Of a stretch of DNA of 64,000 nt, positions 1 through 8,374 are shown one piece after another. The notes under the pieces are model-generated. The model was given only the letters and a program-made list of their open reading frames with translations. It ran no database searches and was not told where the DNA came from. Source of the stretch: Acinetobacter sp. ANC 4470 (GTDB lineage Bacteria; Pseudomonadota; Gammaproteobacteria; Pseudomonadales; Moraxellaceae); assembly GCF_002135335.1 (NCBI RefSeq), contig NZ_NEGC01000002.1, positions 1 to 64,000 of the forward strand, in the 5' to 3' direction. Position 1 is the stretch's first letter; every line of letters starts with the position of its first letter. The position numbers and the translations under genes were made by a program.

Positions 1-225
1 AACATCACCGCCGATGGATACGCATTATAGGCGAAAAAAATCCCCACGCAACCCCTTTTTCAAAACTTTCTTATCGTTAGGATGTTTTTTAGTCTTTTTG
101 TCTTCTTTTTCTACATATTTTGATCAAATTTGTTTTAATACGCGTATTCAAAGACCTGTTAATATAGTTTATTACGTAATTTTCAGCTTTAAGCACCAGC
201 TTACTCTAGAGTTTTAGGATTTTTT

Positions 226-1146
226 ATGCGTCAATTCCATTATGTTTGGGCTAGCCTTTTATCTTTTGGGTTAATTTTTCCTGCATTTGCAAATGATTCA
301 ATTGATACTTCTGAATCACCAACAAAAGAAGGCTTAGAAACACTTTCAGCGAAAAAAATCCAAGGTGCTCAATATCCTCGTCTTGAAGCATTAAAAGAAT
401 TAAAAAATGTAAAAGCTAAAGATTTAAACGTAAATGCCAATGCAACTCAGCCTGAAAGTAAAAAAGATCCGTTACAACCCTTAAATCGACAAGTCTATGC
501 TTTCAATGATGCTCTAGACCAACATATTGCTCGACCGCTAGCCGTTCAATATAAGGAAAAAGTACCTTCTGATGTGCGCGGATCATATCGTCAATTTCGC
601 AAAAATTTAGGCGAACCATGGAATGCGGTCAATCAACTGATTCAAGGTCGACCACTTCGAGCGGCCGAATCATTAGGCCGTTTTTCCATTAACACCATTA
701 CCACTTTAGGTTTTGCCGATCCTGCTCGACGTATGGGCTTATATACTGAAGAAGAAAATTTTGGTACTACCTTAGGTTATTACGGCATTCCTTCGGGACC
801 TTATTTGGTTTTACCTATTTTTGGTCCAAGTACATTTCGAGATACTGTGGGGCTAGCTATCGATAGCCAAGCCCGACCACAAAAATATATCTTTGAAAAT
901 CGCAAAGGACTTTATTGGACAGACCAAGCTTTAAGAGGCATTGATACTCGTTCTCAACTTTTAGATATAGAGGATGTTTTACAGGGTGATAAATATGCGG
1001 CAATTCGTGATATTTACTTACAACGTAAAAATTTCGCAATTGCAGAAAAAAAAGGACTAGAATCTGAGTCAATGTTTATTGATGATGATCAAGATAGCAC
1101 TGAGAATGACGTGCCAGAAGATGATGTAGATACAACAAGCAAATAA
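226..1146 (+). CDS. mlaA: MlaA/VacJ family outer-membrane lipid asymmetry protein
   Basis: MlaA works with an outer-membrane porin to remove misplaced phospholipids from the outer leaflet and pass them to MlaC, which keeps the outer membrane asymmetric. The 306-residue product has the family core from about residue 80 (DPLQPLNRQVYAFND) through the GIPSGPYLVLPIFGPSTFRD segment near residue 190, then an acidic tail that is probably disordered. The N-terminus is a signal peptide ending AFA-N at about residue 22. Unlike classical MlaA there is no lipobox cysteine, so it looks like a signal peptidase I substrate rather than a lipoprotein. The rest of the Mla pathway is not in this window. The stress genes at 1260 and 2342 follow on the same strand. 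Confidence 0.93.
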   Translation: MRQFHYVWASLLSFGLIFPAFANDSIDTSESPTKEGLETLSAKKIQGAQYPRLEALKELKNVKAKDLNVNANATQPESKKDPLQPLNRQVYAFNDALDQHIARPLAVQYKEKVPSDVRGSYRQFRKNLGEPWNAVNQLIQGRPLRAAESLGRFSINTITTLGFADPARRMGLYTEEENFGTTLGYYGIPSGPYLVLPIFGPSTFRDTVGLAIDSQARPQKYIFENRKGLYWTDQALRGIDTRSQLLDIEDVLQGDKYAAIRDIYLQRKNFAIAEKKGLESESMFIDDDQDSTENDVPEDDVDTTSK

Positions 1147-1259
1147 GTCTTTTTTATTTATTAAAAATATGATCAGTTAAGCATCTTTCTTTGCTGAGCA
1201 TTAGATTGTTAGAGCACAACTCTAATATGTTATCACTTTAAGGGTCATACAATTTCTTT

Positions 1260-2228
1260 ATGTATTTCATTCAACCAACTCGTAATATTCCTTATTTAGA
1301 TAAGGTACTCAGTACACTACCCAGTGTGCAAATGATTTGCATAGATGATATTGATTTGTATGATCCCACAATTTTAGCCATTGCTGATGTACAAGACTAT
1401 CTAACCCATCAATGGTCGCTCCCTACAATTGTGCTAGCTTTTGAAAATGAAGGCACTGCTCTAGCTCAAGCATGGGAACTGGGTGCTTTAGCAGGCTGGG
1501 TCTGGAATAAGCTCCCGCTTGATCCTGAAGGTGCATTACTCAAAATTGATGCACAATATAAACGCAATCAAGATAGTCGCGACTTGCCATCCGCTGCACA
1601 TCTACAAAAATGTTTACTCCCCAATCCAATTGAATTGATGAACTACAAGGTTGAAACATTATTTCAACCTTCTGCATATTTGTCTGGTGATTGGTACGAT
1701 TATTGGAAAATCAGCGATAAAGAAATTATGTTTTATCTGGCTGATGTTTCTGGACATGGCGTAACCAGCAGTTTACTCACGTCTTGGATGGCTGCCTTTC
1801 ATGGTCGATCTAAAACGCCGCGTGAATTGATTAAAAAGCTCAATGGTATGCTGGTTCAAGAGAATATTGAAAAGCATATTACGATGATTGCTGGTGTTTT
1901 AAATTTAGAAACCCATCAGTTACGTTGGTCAAGTGCAGGACATTATCCTCCAGCGATTATCTTTGAACCGAATCAACCACCAAAAATTCTCAATACCAGT
2001 AGTTTTCCTTTGGGGCTGACCGAAGATCTTGAAGTCGAAGAATTTGAATGTATGCTGAATCGTCATGCACGGTTTATTATTTGTTCAGATGGCGCACTCG
2101 AGCCTTTTGATGGTGGTCTAAATGAACAATTTGAAAAATTAGTCTTTCATTTGCAAAATCAATCATTCCAAGCCCCTGAACATGTGGCAGATGACATTGC
2201 AATCTTAAGTTTACGCAGAATGAATTAA
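1260..2228 (+). CDS. gigA: PP2C/SpoIIE-type serine phosphatase, GigA-like stress regulator
   Basis: Predicted cytoplasmic RsbU-like phosphatase of 322 residues. The C-terminal half is a PP2C/SpoIIE domain with the metal-binding aspartates visible: SGDWYDYW (D144), LADVSGHG (D162), CSDGALEPFDGG and DDIAILSL near the end. Residues 1-110 look like a degenerate receiver domain: the GALAGWVWNKLPLDP region resembles its end, but the acidic pocket and phosphoacceptor are not obvious. The STAS protein gene follows, which is its expected substrate. The arrangement matches GigA/GigB of A. baumannii, which control stress, antibiotic tolerance and virulence. The function is known for that family; identity here rests on domain content and gene order. 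No strong ribosome-binding site precedes the ATG. Confidence 0.82.
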   Translation: MYFIQPTRNIPYLDKVLSTLPSVQMICIDDIDLYDPTILAIADVQDYLTHQWSLPTIVLAFENEGTALAQAWELGALAGWVWNKLPLDPEGALLKIDAQYKRNQDSRDLPSAAHLQKCLLPNPIELMNYKVETLFQPSAYLSGDWYDYWKISDKEIMFYLADVSGHGVTSSLLTSWMAAFHGRSKTPRELIKKLNGMLVQENIEKHITMIAGVLNLETHQLRWSSAGHYPPAIIFEPNQPPKILNTSSFPLGLTEDLEVEEFECMLNRHARFIICSDGALEPFDGGLNEQFEKLVFHLQNQSFQAPEHVADDIAILSLRRMN

Positions 2229-2281
2229 TCATATAATCAACACGTTAACTTTTAACTGAGCAAACTACGCCCTTTGACTAC

Positions 2282-2310
2282 TTGAGTCTCTAGTGGCCCT
2301 ATGTGATAAT
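2282..2310 (+). promoter_or_regulatory. Sigma70-like promoter for the STAS gene
   Basis: TTGAGT at 2282-2287 and GATAAT at 2305-2310 are separated by 17 bp. A transcript would start near 2317, about 25 nt before the ATG at 2342. This suggests the STAS gene can be transcribed separately from the phosphatase. It also argues against the upstream GTG at 2303, which would lie inside the promoter. Confidence 0.5.
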
Positions 2311-2341
2311 TTTACAATCCTTCTCTGCAAATGGCATTTAT

Positions 2342-2860
2342 ATGTCAACAGGTCATGTTGAATATGCAAGCTTGAATGGAACGCATATTTTTAAGCTTAT
2401 TGGCGAAGTGCGTGCCCAATCTTGTATCAGTCTAGACAAACTCCTTAGTAAAATTGAACAACAATCAAATGTGGTTGGGGCAATCGTAGATTTAACCCAA
2501 ACCACATTTATTGACAGTACTGTTTTAGGTGTACTCGCCAAGCTTGGTCTCAAGCTCAAGCAAACTCATCACATTCAGGCAGTCATGTTATCTACCAACC
2601 CCGATATTACGACTTTGGCCAATAGTATGGGGCTGGGTCAAGTTTTTGTGATTTTAAATTATTGTGGTGACCCAAAAGTATGCACACTTGAATTAATGGA
2701 AGAACACATTAGTCATAACACCATGTTAACCACTGTTTTAGATGCGCATAAAACACTAATGGAGTTGAATGAAAACAACCTTAATATGTTTGAGCCTTTA
2801 GTTAAACAGCTGCAAAAAGAACAAGATAACATTGAGCAAGTATCTCAACAAAACGTATAA
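2342..2860 (+). CDS. gigB: STAS-domain anti-sigma factor antagonist, GigB-like
   Basis: Small cytoplasmic STAS protein (172 residues) of the anti-anti-sigma type. Its phosphorylated state would be controlled by the upstream PP2C phosphatase. The core is clear: VVGAIVDLTQTTFIDSTVLGVLAKLG carries the canonical serine of the DST motif (residue 59 from this start). A C-terminal extension of about 60 residues beyond the STAS fold is rich in charged and polar residues. An in-frame GTG at 2303 would add 13 residues, but it overlaps a good promoter, so the ATG at 2342 is preferred. No anti-sigma kinase is encoded nearby, so its partner must lie elsewhere. In A. baumannii GigB is linked to the nitrogen phosphotransferase branch, which is not visible here. 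Confidence 0.82.
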   Translation: MSTGHVEYASLNGTHIFKLIGEVRAQSCISLDKLLSKIEQQSNVVGAIVDLTQTTFIDSTVLGVLAKLGLKLKQTHHIQAVMLSTNPDITTLANSMGLGQVFVILNYCGDPKVCTLELMEEHISHNTMLTTVLDAHKTLMELNENNLNMFEPLVKQLQKEQDNIEQVSQQNV

Positions 2861-2884
2861 AAACTACTTATTAGAGCTCACCAC

Positions 2885-3709
2885 ATGACTTTACTCTCTG
2901 TTGTACAAATGAATTCCCAAGATGATATTGAAGCCAATTTCATCGTGATTGAGTCGTTGATACAACAAAGTAAAGCAGATGGTGCAGAGCTGATTGTTTT
3001 CCCTGAAAACTTTGTTTGTTTTGCAGGTGGAAAACAACGCGAGACAGCAGCGCAGTTTGAAACGATTCAACAGCGGTTAGAACATCTTGCCCAGCAATAT
3101 CAAATTTGGATTGTGGCAGGGACACTTCCCTGTCCCTTTCGTCCTGATGGTTCAATCATTCCTGATGGTCGTGTACGTACTGTAAGCCTGTGTATTAGTC
3201 CTGAACGTACTGAAGCACGTTATGACAAAATTCATTTGTTTGATGTGCAAGTCGGTGATGCTGTCGGCGGATATCAAGAATCTAAATTTTTTGAGCCTGG
3301 AACAGATGTTGTTGTTGCAAAAACTCCTTTTGGTCATATTGGACTAATGGTCTGTTATGACCTACGTTTTCCTGAATTGGCGCTCACTTTACGTGCTCAA
3401 GGTGCAAATATACTCACCGCACCTGCGGCATTTACTTACACCACAGGTCAAATGCATTGGCAGTTATTGCTACAAGCACGGGCAATGGACAGTCAATGTC
3501 ATATTTTAGGTGCTACACAACAAGGCTGGCACGGAGAAAAACGTCAAACTTGGGGCCAGGCAGGCGCAACCAATAGCCGTGGTCAAATTTTAGCAATTAC
3601 AGAGACTGAGGGTGCTCAGCTAATTACCGTGCCTTTTGATTTACAAGAACAACAGGCAATACGTGCATCCATGCCTTTGATACAGCATCGTAAAATTATT
3701 AATTTCTAA
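2885..3709 (+). CDS. Carbon-nitrogen hydrolase (nitrilase superfamily amidase)
   Basis: 274-residue nitrilase-superfamily enzyme with the full catalytic triad: Glu41 in LIVFPENF, Lys115 in RYDKIHLFDV and Cys157 in LMVCYDLRFPELA. The LRFPELA and WHWQ/ARAMDSQC-type segments place it with the Nit1/NitFhit branch, whose best-known members hydrolyse deaminated glutathione to 2-oxoglutarate and a dipeptide. That substrate is an inference from family membership. It starts 24 bp after the STAS gene on the same strand and may be co-transcribed with it. It is cytoplasmic, with no signal peptide. Confidence 0.88.
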   Translation: MTLLSVVQMNSQDDIEANFIVIESLIQQSKADGAELIVFPENFVCFAGGKQRETAAQFETIQQRLEHLAQQYQIWIVAGTLPCPFRPDGSIIPDGRVRTVSLCISPERTEARYDKIHLFDVQVGDAVGGYQESKFFEPGTDVVVAKTPFGHIGLMVCYDLRFPELALTLRAQGANILTAPAAFTYTTGQMHWQLLLQARAMDSQCHILGATQQGWHGEKRQTWGQAGATNSRGQILAITETEGAQLITVPFDLQEQQAIRASMPLIQHRKIINF

Positions 3710-3823
3710 TTATTTTCGCCTTTATATCAAAATTTTCCGCTATAAAAATTACAAAATCACTGCTTATTATTCCTGCAAAATCCCACACGATAACAGCTCA
3801 TATCATTCACAGGAATCATAAAA

Positions 3824-4249
3824 ATGGCTTTAGAAAAAGCAGTCTATACAGCAAAAGCGAAAGCAACAGGTGGTCGTGATGGACGGGCTACCTCATCAGA
3901 TGGCATTTTAGATGTGAAATTAGCTGTACCTAAAGAAATGGGCGGTGCGGGTGGCGGTACAAACCCAGAACAACTTTTTGCAGCAGGCTATTCAGCTTGT
4001 TTTCTTGGTGCAATGAAATTCGTCGCAAATCGAGATAAACTCAATATTAGTCAAGATGCCTATATTGAAGGCGAAGTTGGTATTGGACCTATTCCGACGG
4101 GTTTCGGTATTGAGGTGAAATTAAATATTCATTTAGAAGGCATGGATCAGGCAGAGGCGCAAAAATTGGTCGATGCAGCGCACATTGTTTGTCCTTATTC
4201 CAACGCAACTCGTGGCAATATTAATATCACTTTAAATGTGATGACCTAA
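3824..4249 (+). CDS. ohr: Organic hydroperoxide resistance protein (Ohr peroxidase)
   Basis: Ohr reduces organic and fatty acid hydroperoxides using lipoyl or dihydrolipoamide electrons. The 141-residue product is full length for the family and keeps the two reactive cysteines, Cys59 in GYSACFLGAM and Cys123 in AHIVCPYSN, plus the GRDGR arginines near residues 18-21 that support the peroxidatic cysteine. No OhrR-type MarR repressor is adjacent, which is the usual partner, so control may come from a distant gene. An AGGA ribosome-binding site precedes the ATG. A stem-loop follows the stop. Confidence 0.95.
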   Translation: MALEKAVYTAKAKATGGRDGRATSSDGILDVKLAVPKEMGGAGGGTNPEQLFAAGYSACFLGAMKFVANRDKLNISQDAYIEGEVGIGPIPTGFGIEVKLNIHLEGMDQAEAQKLVDAAHIVCPYSNATRGNINITLNVMT

Positions 4250-4262
4250 TCAAAGTCTTTAT

Positions 4263-4296
4263 CTATCCTAAAATCGACCTGAGTATTTTAGGATAG
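4263..4296 (+). terminator. Stem-loop after ohr
   Basis: CTATCCTAAAAT (4263-4274) pairs perfectly with ATTTTAGGATAG (4285-4296) around a 10-nt loop. The T-rich tail is interrupted, so it may be a weak terminator or an mRNA-stabilising hairpin. Confidence 0.5.
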
Positions 4297-4445
4297 AGTT
4301 ACTTTTATCCATCGATGAGCTCTTATTTACTCAACCGACTCATCATGATCTTCTTAAAAAGGCTCAACCGACTACAAAACCAGCAAAATACTGTAATTTT
4401 AAGCTTAAAAATATCTCAAAAAGATAAGAAATCACACCACTAATA

Positions 4446-4464
4446 TATAATGATTATTATTTGC
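4446..4464 (+). promoter_or_regulatory. Putative Fur box upstream of the small secreted protein
   Basis: TATAATGATTATTATTTGC matches 14 of 19 positions of the classical Fur consensus GATAATGATAATCATTATC. It ends 19 bp before the ATG at 4483, a position where bound Fur would block transcription. Confidence 0.45.
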
Positions 4465-4482
4465 AATTATTAACTTTTATTC

Positions 4483-4875
4483 ATGTTTAAATATTTCCTG
4501 ATAAGCACGCTGCTGCTTTCTACAGCAAGCACCTCTTTTGCAGAGATGAGTCTTTCTGAAAAAATTCATCCTCAAGTCCAATCTCTGGTTAATCCCAATA
4601 TTCAGCGTTTAGAAATTCCGCCCACACCCAACAACATGAAATTACCAGCATTTGGTCAAGGCATTATTGGTTGGGGTACAGGACCAGACGACGCAGAAAA
4701 ACGTCTGCATAACATCACTCAAACAGATGTCAAAAAACTAAAAACTCAAGGTGTGACTCTTGAGATGATTCAAACTTGGCAAACATTTTATGAAAATGAA
4801 ACCCAGCGTAACGCAAGTAATCCGACTGCCCCATTTCGTGCCCAACTGATGAAAAAAATTGCCAAACTTTGGTAA
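4483..4875 (+). CDS. Small secreted protein, possibly DUF4951 family
   Basis: 130-residue protein with a clear Sec signal peptide (KYFLISTLLLSTASTSFA, cleavage after residue 20 before EMS), so probably periplasmic or exported. The mature part contains FGQGIIGWGTGPDDAEKR, which resembles the glycine-rich motif I associate with DUF4951; that assignment is from memory. It has no cysteines, transmembrane helix or recognisable catalytic motif. It stands alone between ohr and convergent gspE. The Fur-like box just upstream suggests iron-controlled expression. Function unknown. Confidence 0.72.
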   Translation: MFKYFLISTLLLSTASTSFAEMSLSEKIHPQVQSLVNPNIQRLEIPPTPNNMKLPAFGQGIIGWGTGPDDAEKRLHNITQTDVKKLKTQGVTLEMIQTWQTFYENETQRNASNPTAPFRAQLMKKIAKLW

Positions 4876-4917
4876 GTTCAGCAATTTTTAAATGATAAAA
4901 CATCAAAATACTTCGCG

Positions 4918-6411
4918 TTAATCTACCGCTTCATTGGTAACGCGAAGTACTTCTTCTAAGGTGGTTTTTCCGGCCAACACTTTGCGTAAACCGTCATCAC
5001 GAATAGAGCCTGATTGCTGACGTGCATAAGCCTCTAATTCATATTCCGCAGCATGACCATGGATGAAACGGCGCATTTTATCATCGACTGGAACAATTTC
5101 ATAAATTGCAGTTCGTCCCATAAAACCCGTATGCGAGCAATGATCACAGCCTTTGGGTTGTGGCAACTTCAGTTCAGCTTCTGCATTTAAATGTCGAAAA
5201 ATGTCGGTTTCAAAAGCATCGGCTTCGTGCCATGTTGCACAGCGTGTGCATAAGGTACGTACTAAACGTTGTGCAATCACGCCAATCAAAGAACTTGCTA
5301 GCAAGAAGGGTTCAATCCCCATATCTTTTAACCGTGTGACTGCACCAATCGCAGTGTTGGTGTGTAGCGTAGACAAGACTAAGTGACCTGTTAATGAGGC
5401 TTGAACAGCAATTTCTGCAGTTTCCAAATCACGAATCTCACCCACCATGACCACATCAGGATCTTGACGCAACATGGCTTTTAAAGCCCGAGCAAAAGTC
5501 ATATCCACCTTGGTGTTGACCTGCGTTTGCCCAATGCCTTCCAATTGGTATTCGATTGGGTCTTCCGCAGTCAAAATATTTTTTGAGCCATCATTTAAGT
5601 CCGATAAGGCTGCATATAAAGTGGTGGTTTTACCCGAACCTGTTGGCCCAGTGACTAAAATAATGCCATGTGGACGATGCACCAAATGGGTTAAACGCTC
5701 ATAATCAGGCTGCATTAAACCCAAATGCGTCATATTTAACCGACCTGCTTGCTTATCAAGTAAACGCATCACCACACGTTCGCCATGTGACGAAGGTAAG
5801 GTCGAGACACGCACATCGACTTCACGTCCTGCCAACCTTAAAGACATACGACCATCTTGTGGCACACGCTTTTCAGCAATGTCGAGTCTTGCCATGACTT
5901 TAATACGTGACACCAATAGTGGTGCAAGTTCACGGCGAGGCTGTACGATTTCACGAAGTTGTCCATCAACACGTAAACGGACAGACAATTTTTTCTCAAA
6001 AGATTCGATATGAATATCGGAAGCACCGACTCGAATGGCTTCTGAGAGCAAGGCATTAATCAGACGAACAATTGGAGCATCATCTTCCTGATCCATTAAA
6101 TCTTCAGCCTCAGGGACTGAATCTGCCAAACTGAGTAAATCTGGATGATCTTCTAAACCAGCTGCTACTTGTTGCGATTCACCTGTATCCCCTCCTGCAA
6201 AGCTTGAACTGAGCAATTGATGAAACTCTTGTTCACTGCATAATTGATACTGCGCAGAATGACCTAAATAGCGACGGGCTTCTTGTATCGCAAGTAATGG
6301 GGTATTTTCACGGCGTACAATAAAGGCTTGATCACCCTCGTATCGGAGCAATACGCCATGACGCTTAGCAAAACTATAGGGTATTTGTAATTGTTTAAAT
6401 ATTTGCATCAA
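4918..6411 (-). CDS. gspE: Type II secretion system ATPase GspE
   Basis: Hexameric ATPase at the cytoplasmic face of the type II secretion system that drives pseudopilus assembly. The 497-residue protein has an N-terminal GspE/PulE domain (about 1-110), then the secretion ATPase core: Walker [10 protein letters not shown] (255-263), Walker B-like VVMVGEIRD (about 320-328), and the His box near STLHTN. A zinc-binding tetracysteine module follows (CTRC at 388-391, CDHC further on), which separates GspE and PilB from PilT. It is alone here, consistent with the dispersed gsp genes of Acinetobacter. PilB is the main alternative, but the length and N-terminus fit GspE better. Confidence 0.88.
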   Translation of the reverse strand: MMQIFKQLQIPYSFAKRHGVLLRYEGDQAFIVRRENTPLLAIQEARRYLGHSAQYQLCSEQEFHQLLSSSFAGGDTGESQQVAAGLEDHPDLLSLADSVPEAEDLMDQEDDAPIVRLINALLSEAIRVGASDIHIESFEKKLSVRLRVDGQLREIVQPRRELAPLLVSRIKVMARLDIAEKRVPQDGRMSLRLAGREVDVRVSTLPSSHGERVVMRLLDKQAGRLNMTHLGLMQPDYERLTHLVHRPHGIILVTGPTGSGKTTTLYAALSDLNDGSKNILTAEDPIEYQLEGIGQTQVNTKVDMTFARALKAMLRQDPDVVMVGEIRDLETAEIAVQASLTGHLVLSTLHTNTAIGAVTRLKDMGIEPFLLASSLIGVIAQRLVRTLCTRCATWHEADAFETDIFRHLNAEAELKLPQPKGCDHCSHTGFMGRTAIYEIVPVDDKMRRFIHGHAAEYELEAYARQQSGSIRDDGLRKVLAGKTTLEEVLRVTNEAVD

Positions 6412-6508
6412 AGTTTATAATGATGGATAAATTGATTTGAGTGTACTCTAAGCATATGGCAGCGTGAAGTCTGTTTTTTACTGATTAAGCAATATAGGAA
6501 ATGTGCTG

Positions 6509-7330
6509 TTGTCTAAAAATAATGAATTGATCGAACCTGAGCATCCCAATTTAAAATGGTGGGGCGAACACAGCTTTGAATTAAATAAGCCCAAAGCATG
6601 GCAATTTGGTTCACTGTTATTTCGTCTTACTCGCGGACTACAAGAATGGCGGATGGAATTTCATCGCCCACAAGTTCAGTATGACTATGAACAAAAGTGG
6701 CATGCCATTGAAGATCCTTATTTTGGTTTTCCTCAGCCCGCACAAATAGAACGCTATATGTTCAAATCGACGCAAAGTAAATTGCAATTAATGCCGCGTT
6801 TAGCGGATCGTTCTGTGGTGATTAAACCAGTTGACCCGATTTATATTCCTGCTGGACAACGTGGCACACTGTATATCAGCACGCCCTTATGGATTGCTGG
6901 TTTTGTCGAAGGACAAAAAGATCCACTGTTTGATATTCCAGTCATTCTTCCCAAAGACACTTGGTTTGGTCCGAATCATCGTATGGGCGAGATCTGTTAT
7001 GCGACCGCTGTCGATGGTCGTACCGAATTACATCTGTTAAAACCGCGTGCCTTTCGTGCAGTCACCCCGATTGAATTTCATAATACCAGTCATCAACAAT
7101 TACGCTTTGACCGGATGAATGTACCTGTTTCTGCACTACCCCTGTTTTATAGTGAAAGTACTGGTCGATTATGGACATCACAAATTAAAGTTCTACATGA
7201 AGGTTTAGATCGCCCACCTCGAATTCGTATTGAAAATCGTACCCCACCACATGCAGGCGAAGTCATGTATGTCCATCCACCACGTGCGCCAGCAAGTGCT
7301 TTATTTAATATGTTTGATTCATTTTTCTAG
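6509..7330 (+). CDS. Conserved protein of unknown function (DUF432-like), paired with MscS
   Basis: A soluble-looking protein of 273 residues with no signal peptide and no transmembrane helix. It is beta-rich with many aromatic residues and has short motifs such as YIPAGQRGTLYISTPLW and HNTSHQQLRFDRMNVP. I recognise it only tentatively as DUF432-like. The start is uncertain: a GTG at 6503 is only 2 nt after the AGGAA ribosome-binding site (6496-6500), whereas the TTG at 6509 has 8 nt spacing and is preferred. It ends 8 bp before mscS, whose ribosome-binding site AGGGGG overlaps its stop codon. The two are therefore almost certainly co-translated, which hints at a role tied to the channel or membrane tension. 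Confidence 0.7.
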   Translation: MSKNNELIEPEHPNLKWWGEHSFELNKPKAWQFGSLLFRLTRGLQEWRMEFHRPQVQYDYEQKWHAIEDPYFGFPQPAQIERYMFKSTQSKLQLMPRLADRSVVIKPVDPIYIPAGQRGTLYISTPLWIAGFVEGQKDPLFDIPVILPKDTWFGPNHRMGEICYATAVDGRTELHLLKPRAFRAVTPIEFHNTSHQQLRFDRMNVPVSALPLFYSESTGRLWTSQIKVLHEGLDRPPRIRIENRTPPHAGEVMYVHPPRAPASALFNMFDSFF

Positions 7331-7338
7331 GGGGCAAA

Positions 7339-8265
7339 ATGGCCGATTCAAATATTCCAAAAGAAATTACCCAAAGCCTCAAGGGAATTTTCACCAATAT
7401 CAATACTGAACGTCTCAGTGAAATTTTAGTGGCTGTAATCTTATCCATTATTGGTTTCCTGATTGCACGCTTCGTATCAAATGCCTTTATTCGTACTATT
7501 GGTTCACGTTTTAACGCACACCAACGTTTGGTTTGGCGACGCGGTATTTTCTATTTTATTTTCTTAATTTTTGTCATGGCAAGCTTAAAAGAAGCAGGCT
7601 TTAAACTCAGTGTCTTTTTAGGTGCAGCAGGGATTTTAACCGTTGCTTTGGGTTTTGCATCACAAACCTCTGCTTCCAACTTAATCAGCGGTTTATTCTT
7701 GATTGGTGAAGGTTCTTTTGAAATTGGTGATACCATTCAATTGACTTTGATTCGTGGACACACCATTGAAGGTGAGGTCATTTCGATTGATTTACTTTCT
7801 GTCAAACTGTTAACTCAAGATAATGTCTATGTTCGGCTCCCGAATGAACAGCTAATTCGCGCCCCCGTCCATAACTTGTCAAAATTTCCGATACGGCGCA
7901 TTCCCATTACTTTAGCGATTAACTTTCATGAAGATATTATTAAAGTTCGTGAAGTACTGCTTGATGTTGCCAATAAATATCCCTTGGTTTTGGCTGACCC
8001 GAAACCCGCAGTGACCGTGACTGCATTCCGTGAATCTTCCATTGAACTGTTATTTGCGATTTGGTGTAACGATGAAAATTTCTTAAAAGTTCGCGATGAA
8101 ATGCAAGAACGAATCAGGAATGGTTTCGTCGACAATCAAATTGAAATTCCTGTGCCTAAAATGGGCTTTGTCGATCGACCAGCCAATATGCAGCCTTTAA
8201 ATGATGCAGATATAGATCAATATGCCAATGCGCAAGAAATAAAACGAGAGCCTGATTTAAAATAA
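7339..8265 (+). CDS. Small-conductance mechanosensitive channel, MscS family
   Basis: MscS channels open on membrane stretch and release solutes after osmotic downshock. The 308-residue protein has three N-terminal membrane segments (about residues 22-45, 65-85 and 88-118). The pore-lining third helix carries the alanine/glycine-rich stretch FLGAAGILTVALGFASQTSASN, as in MscS. It is followed by the beta domain (EIGDTIQL...GEVISIDLLSVKL) and the alpha/beta cytoplasmic cage. The size is close to E. coli MscS (286). A very strong AGGGGG ribosome-binding site precedes the ATG. Upstream neighbour: the DUF432-like gene, 8 bp away. Confidence 0.93.
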   Translation: MADSNIPKEITQSLKGIFTNINTERLSEILVAVILSIIGFLIARFVSNAFIRTIGSRFNAHQRLVWRRGIFYFIFLIFVMASLKEAGFKLSVFLGAAGILTVALGFASQTSASNLISGLFLIGEGSFEIGDTIQLTLIRGHTIEGEVISIDLLSVKLLTQDNVYVRLPNEQLIRAPVHNLSKFPIRRIPITLAINFHEDIIKVREVLLDVANKYPLVLADPKPAVTVTAFRESSIELLFAIWCNDENFLKVRDEMQERIRNGFVDNQIEIPVPKMGFVDRPANMQPLNDADIDQYANAQEIKREPDLK

Positions 8266-8276
8266 TTCTTAAATTA

Positions 8277-8366
8277 CACCCTCATCCTAACCTTCTCCCT
8301 GAGCTATATATGGCGCAAGAGAAGGAAACAGTTCCCTCTCCTAATAGGAGAGGGTTAGGGAGAGGT
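8277..8366. repeat. GA-rich palindromic intergenic repeat, copy A
   Basis: Lies between the convergent mscS and DUF2339 genes. It begins CCCTCATCC and ends in a segment (8332-8366) whose left part TTCCCTCTCCT pairs with AGGAGAGGG, followed by TTAGGGAGAGGT. The 35-nt segment is identical to 31615-31649 except for three loop bases. A dispersed non-coding repeat rather than a gene. Confidence 0.7.
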
Positions 8367-8374
8367 AAAAAATA

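Noticed and set aside
1..30. Possible end of an upstream gene (frame 1 stops at 28-30)
   Set aside because: Nine codons are too few to identify or support a gene.
14..217. 67-codon plus-strand frame before mlaA
   Set aside because: Basic, phenylalanine-rich and low-complexity translation without ribosome-binding site or recognisable domain; likely chance in AT-rich DNA. The stretch 1-225 otherwise shows only the upstream region of mlaA.
1046..1053. Run of eight A within mlaA as a phase-variation site
   Set aside because: Such runs are common in AT-rich lysine codons; it lies near the C-terminal acidic tail and gives no clear switch.
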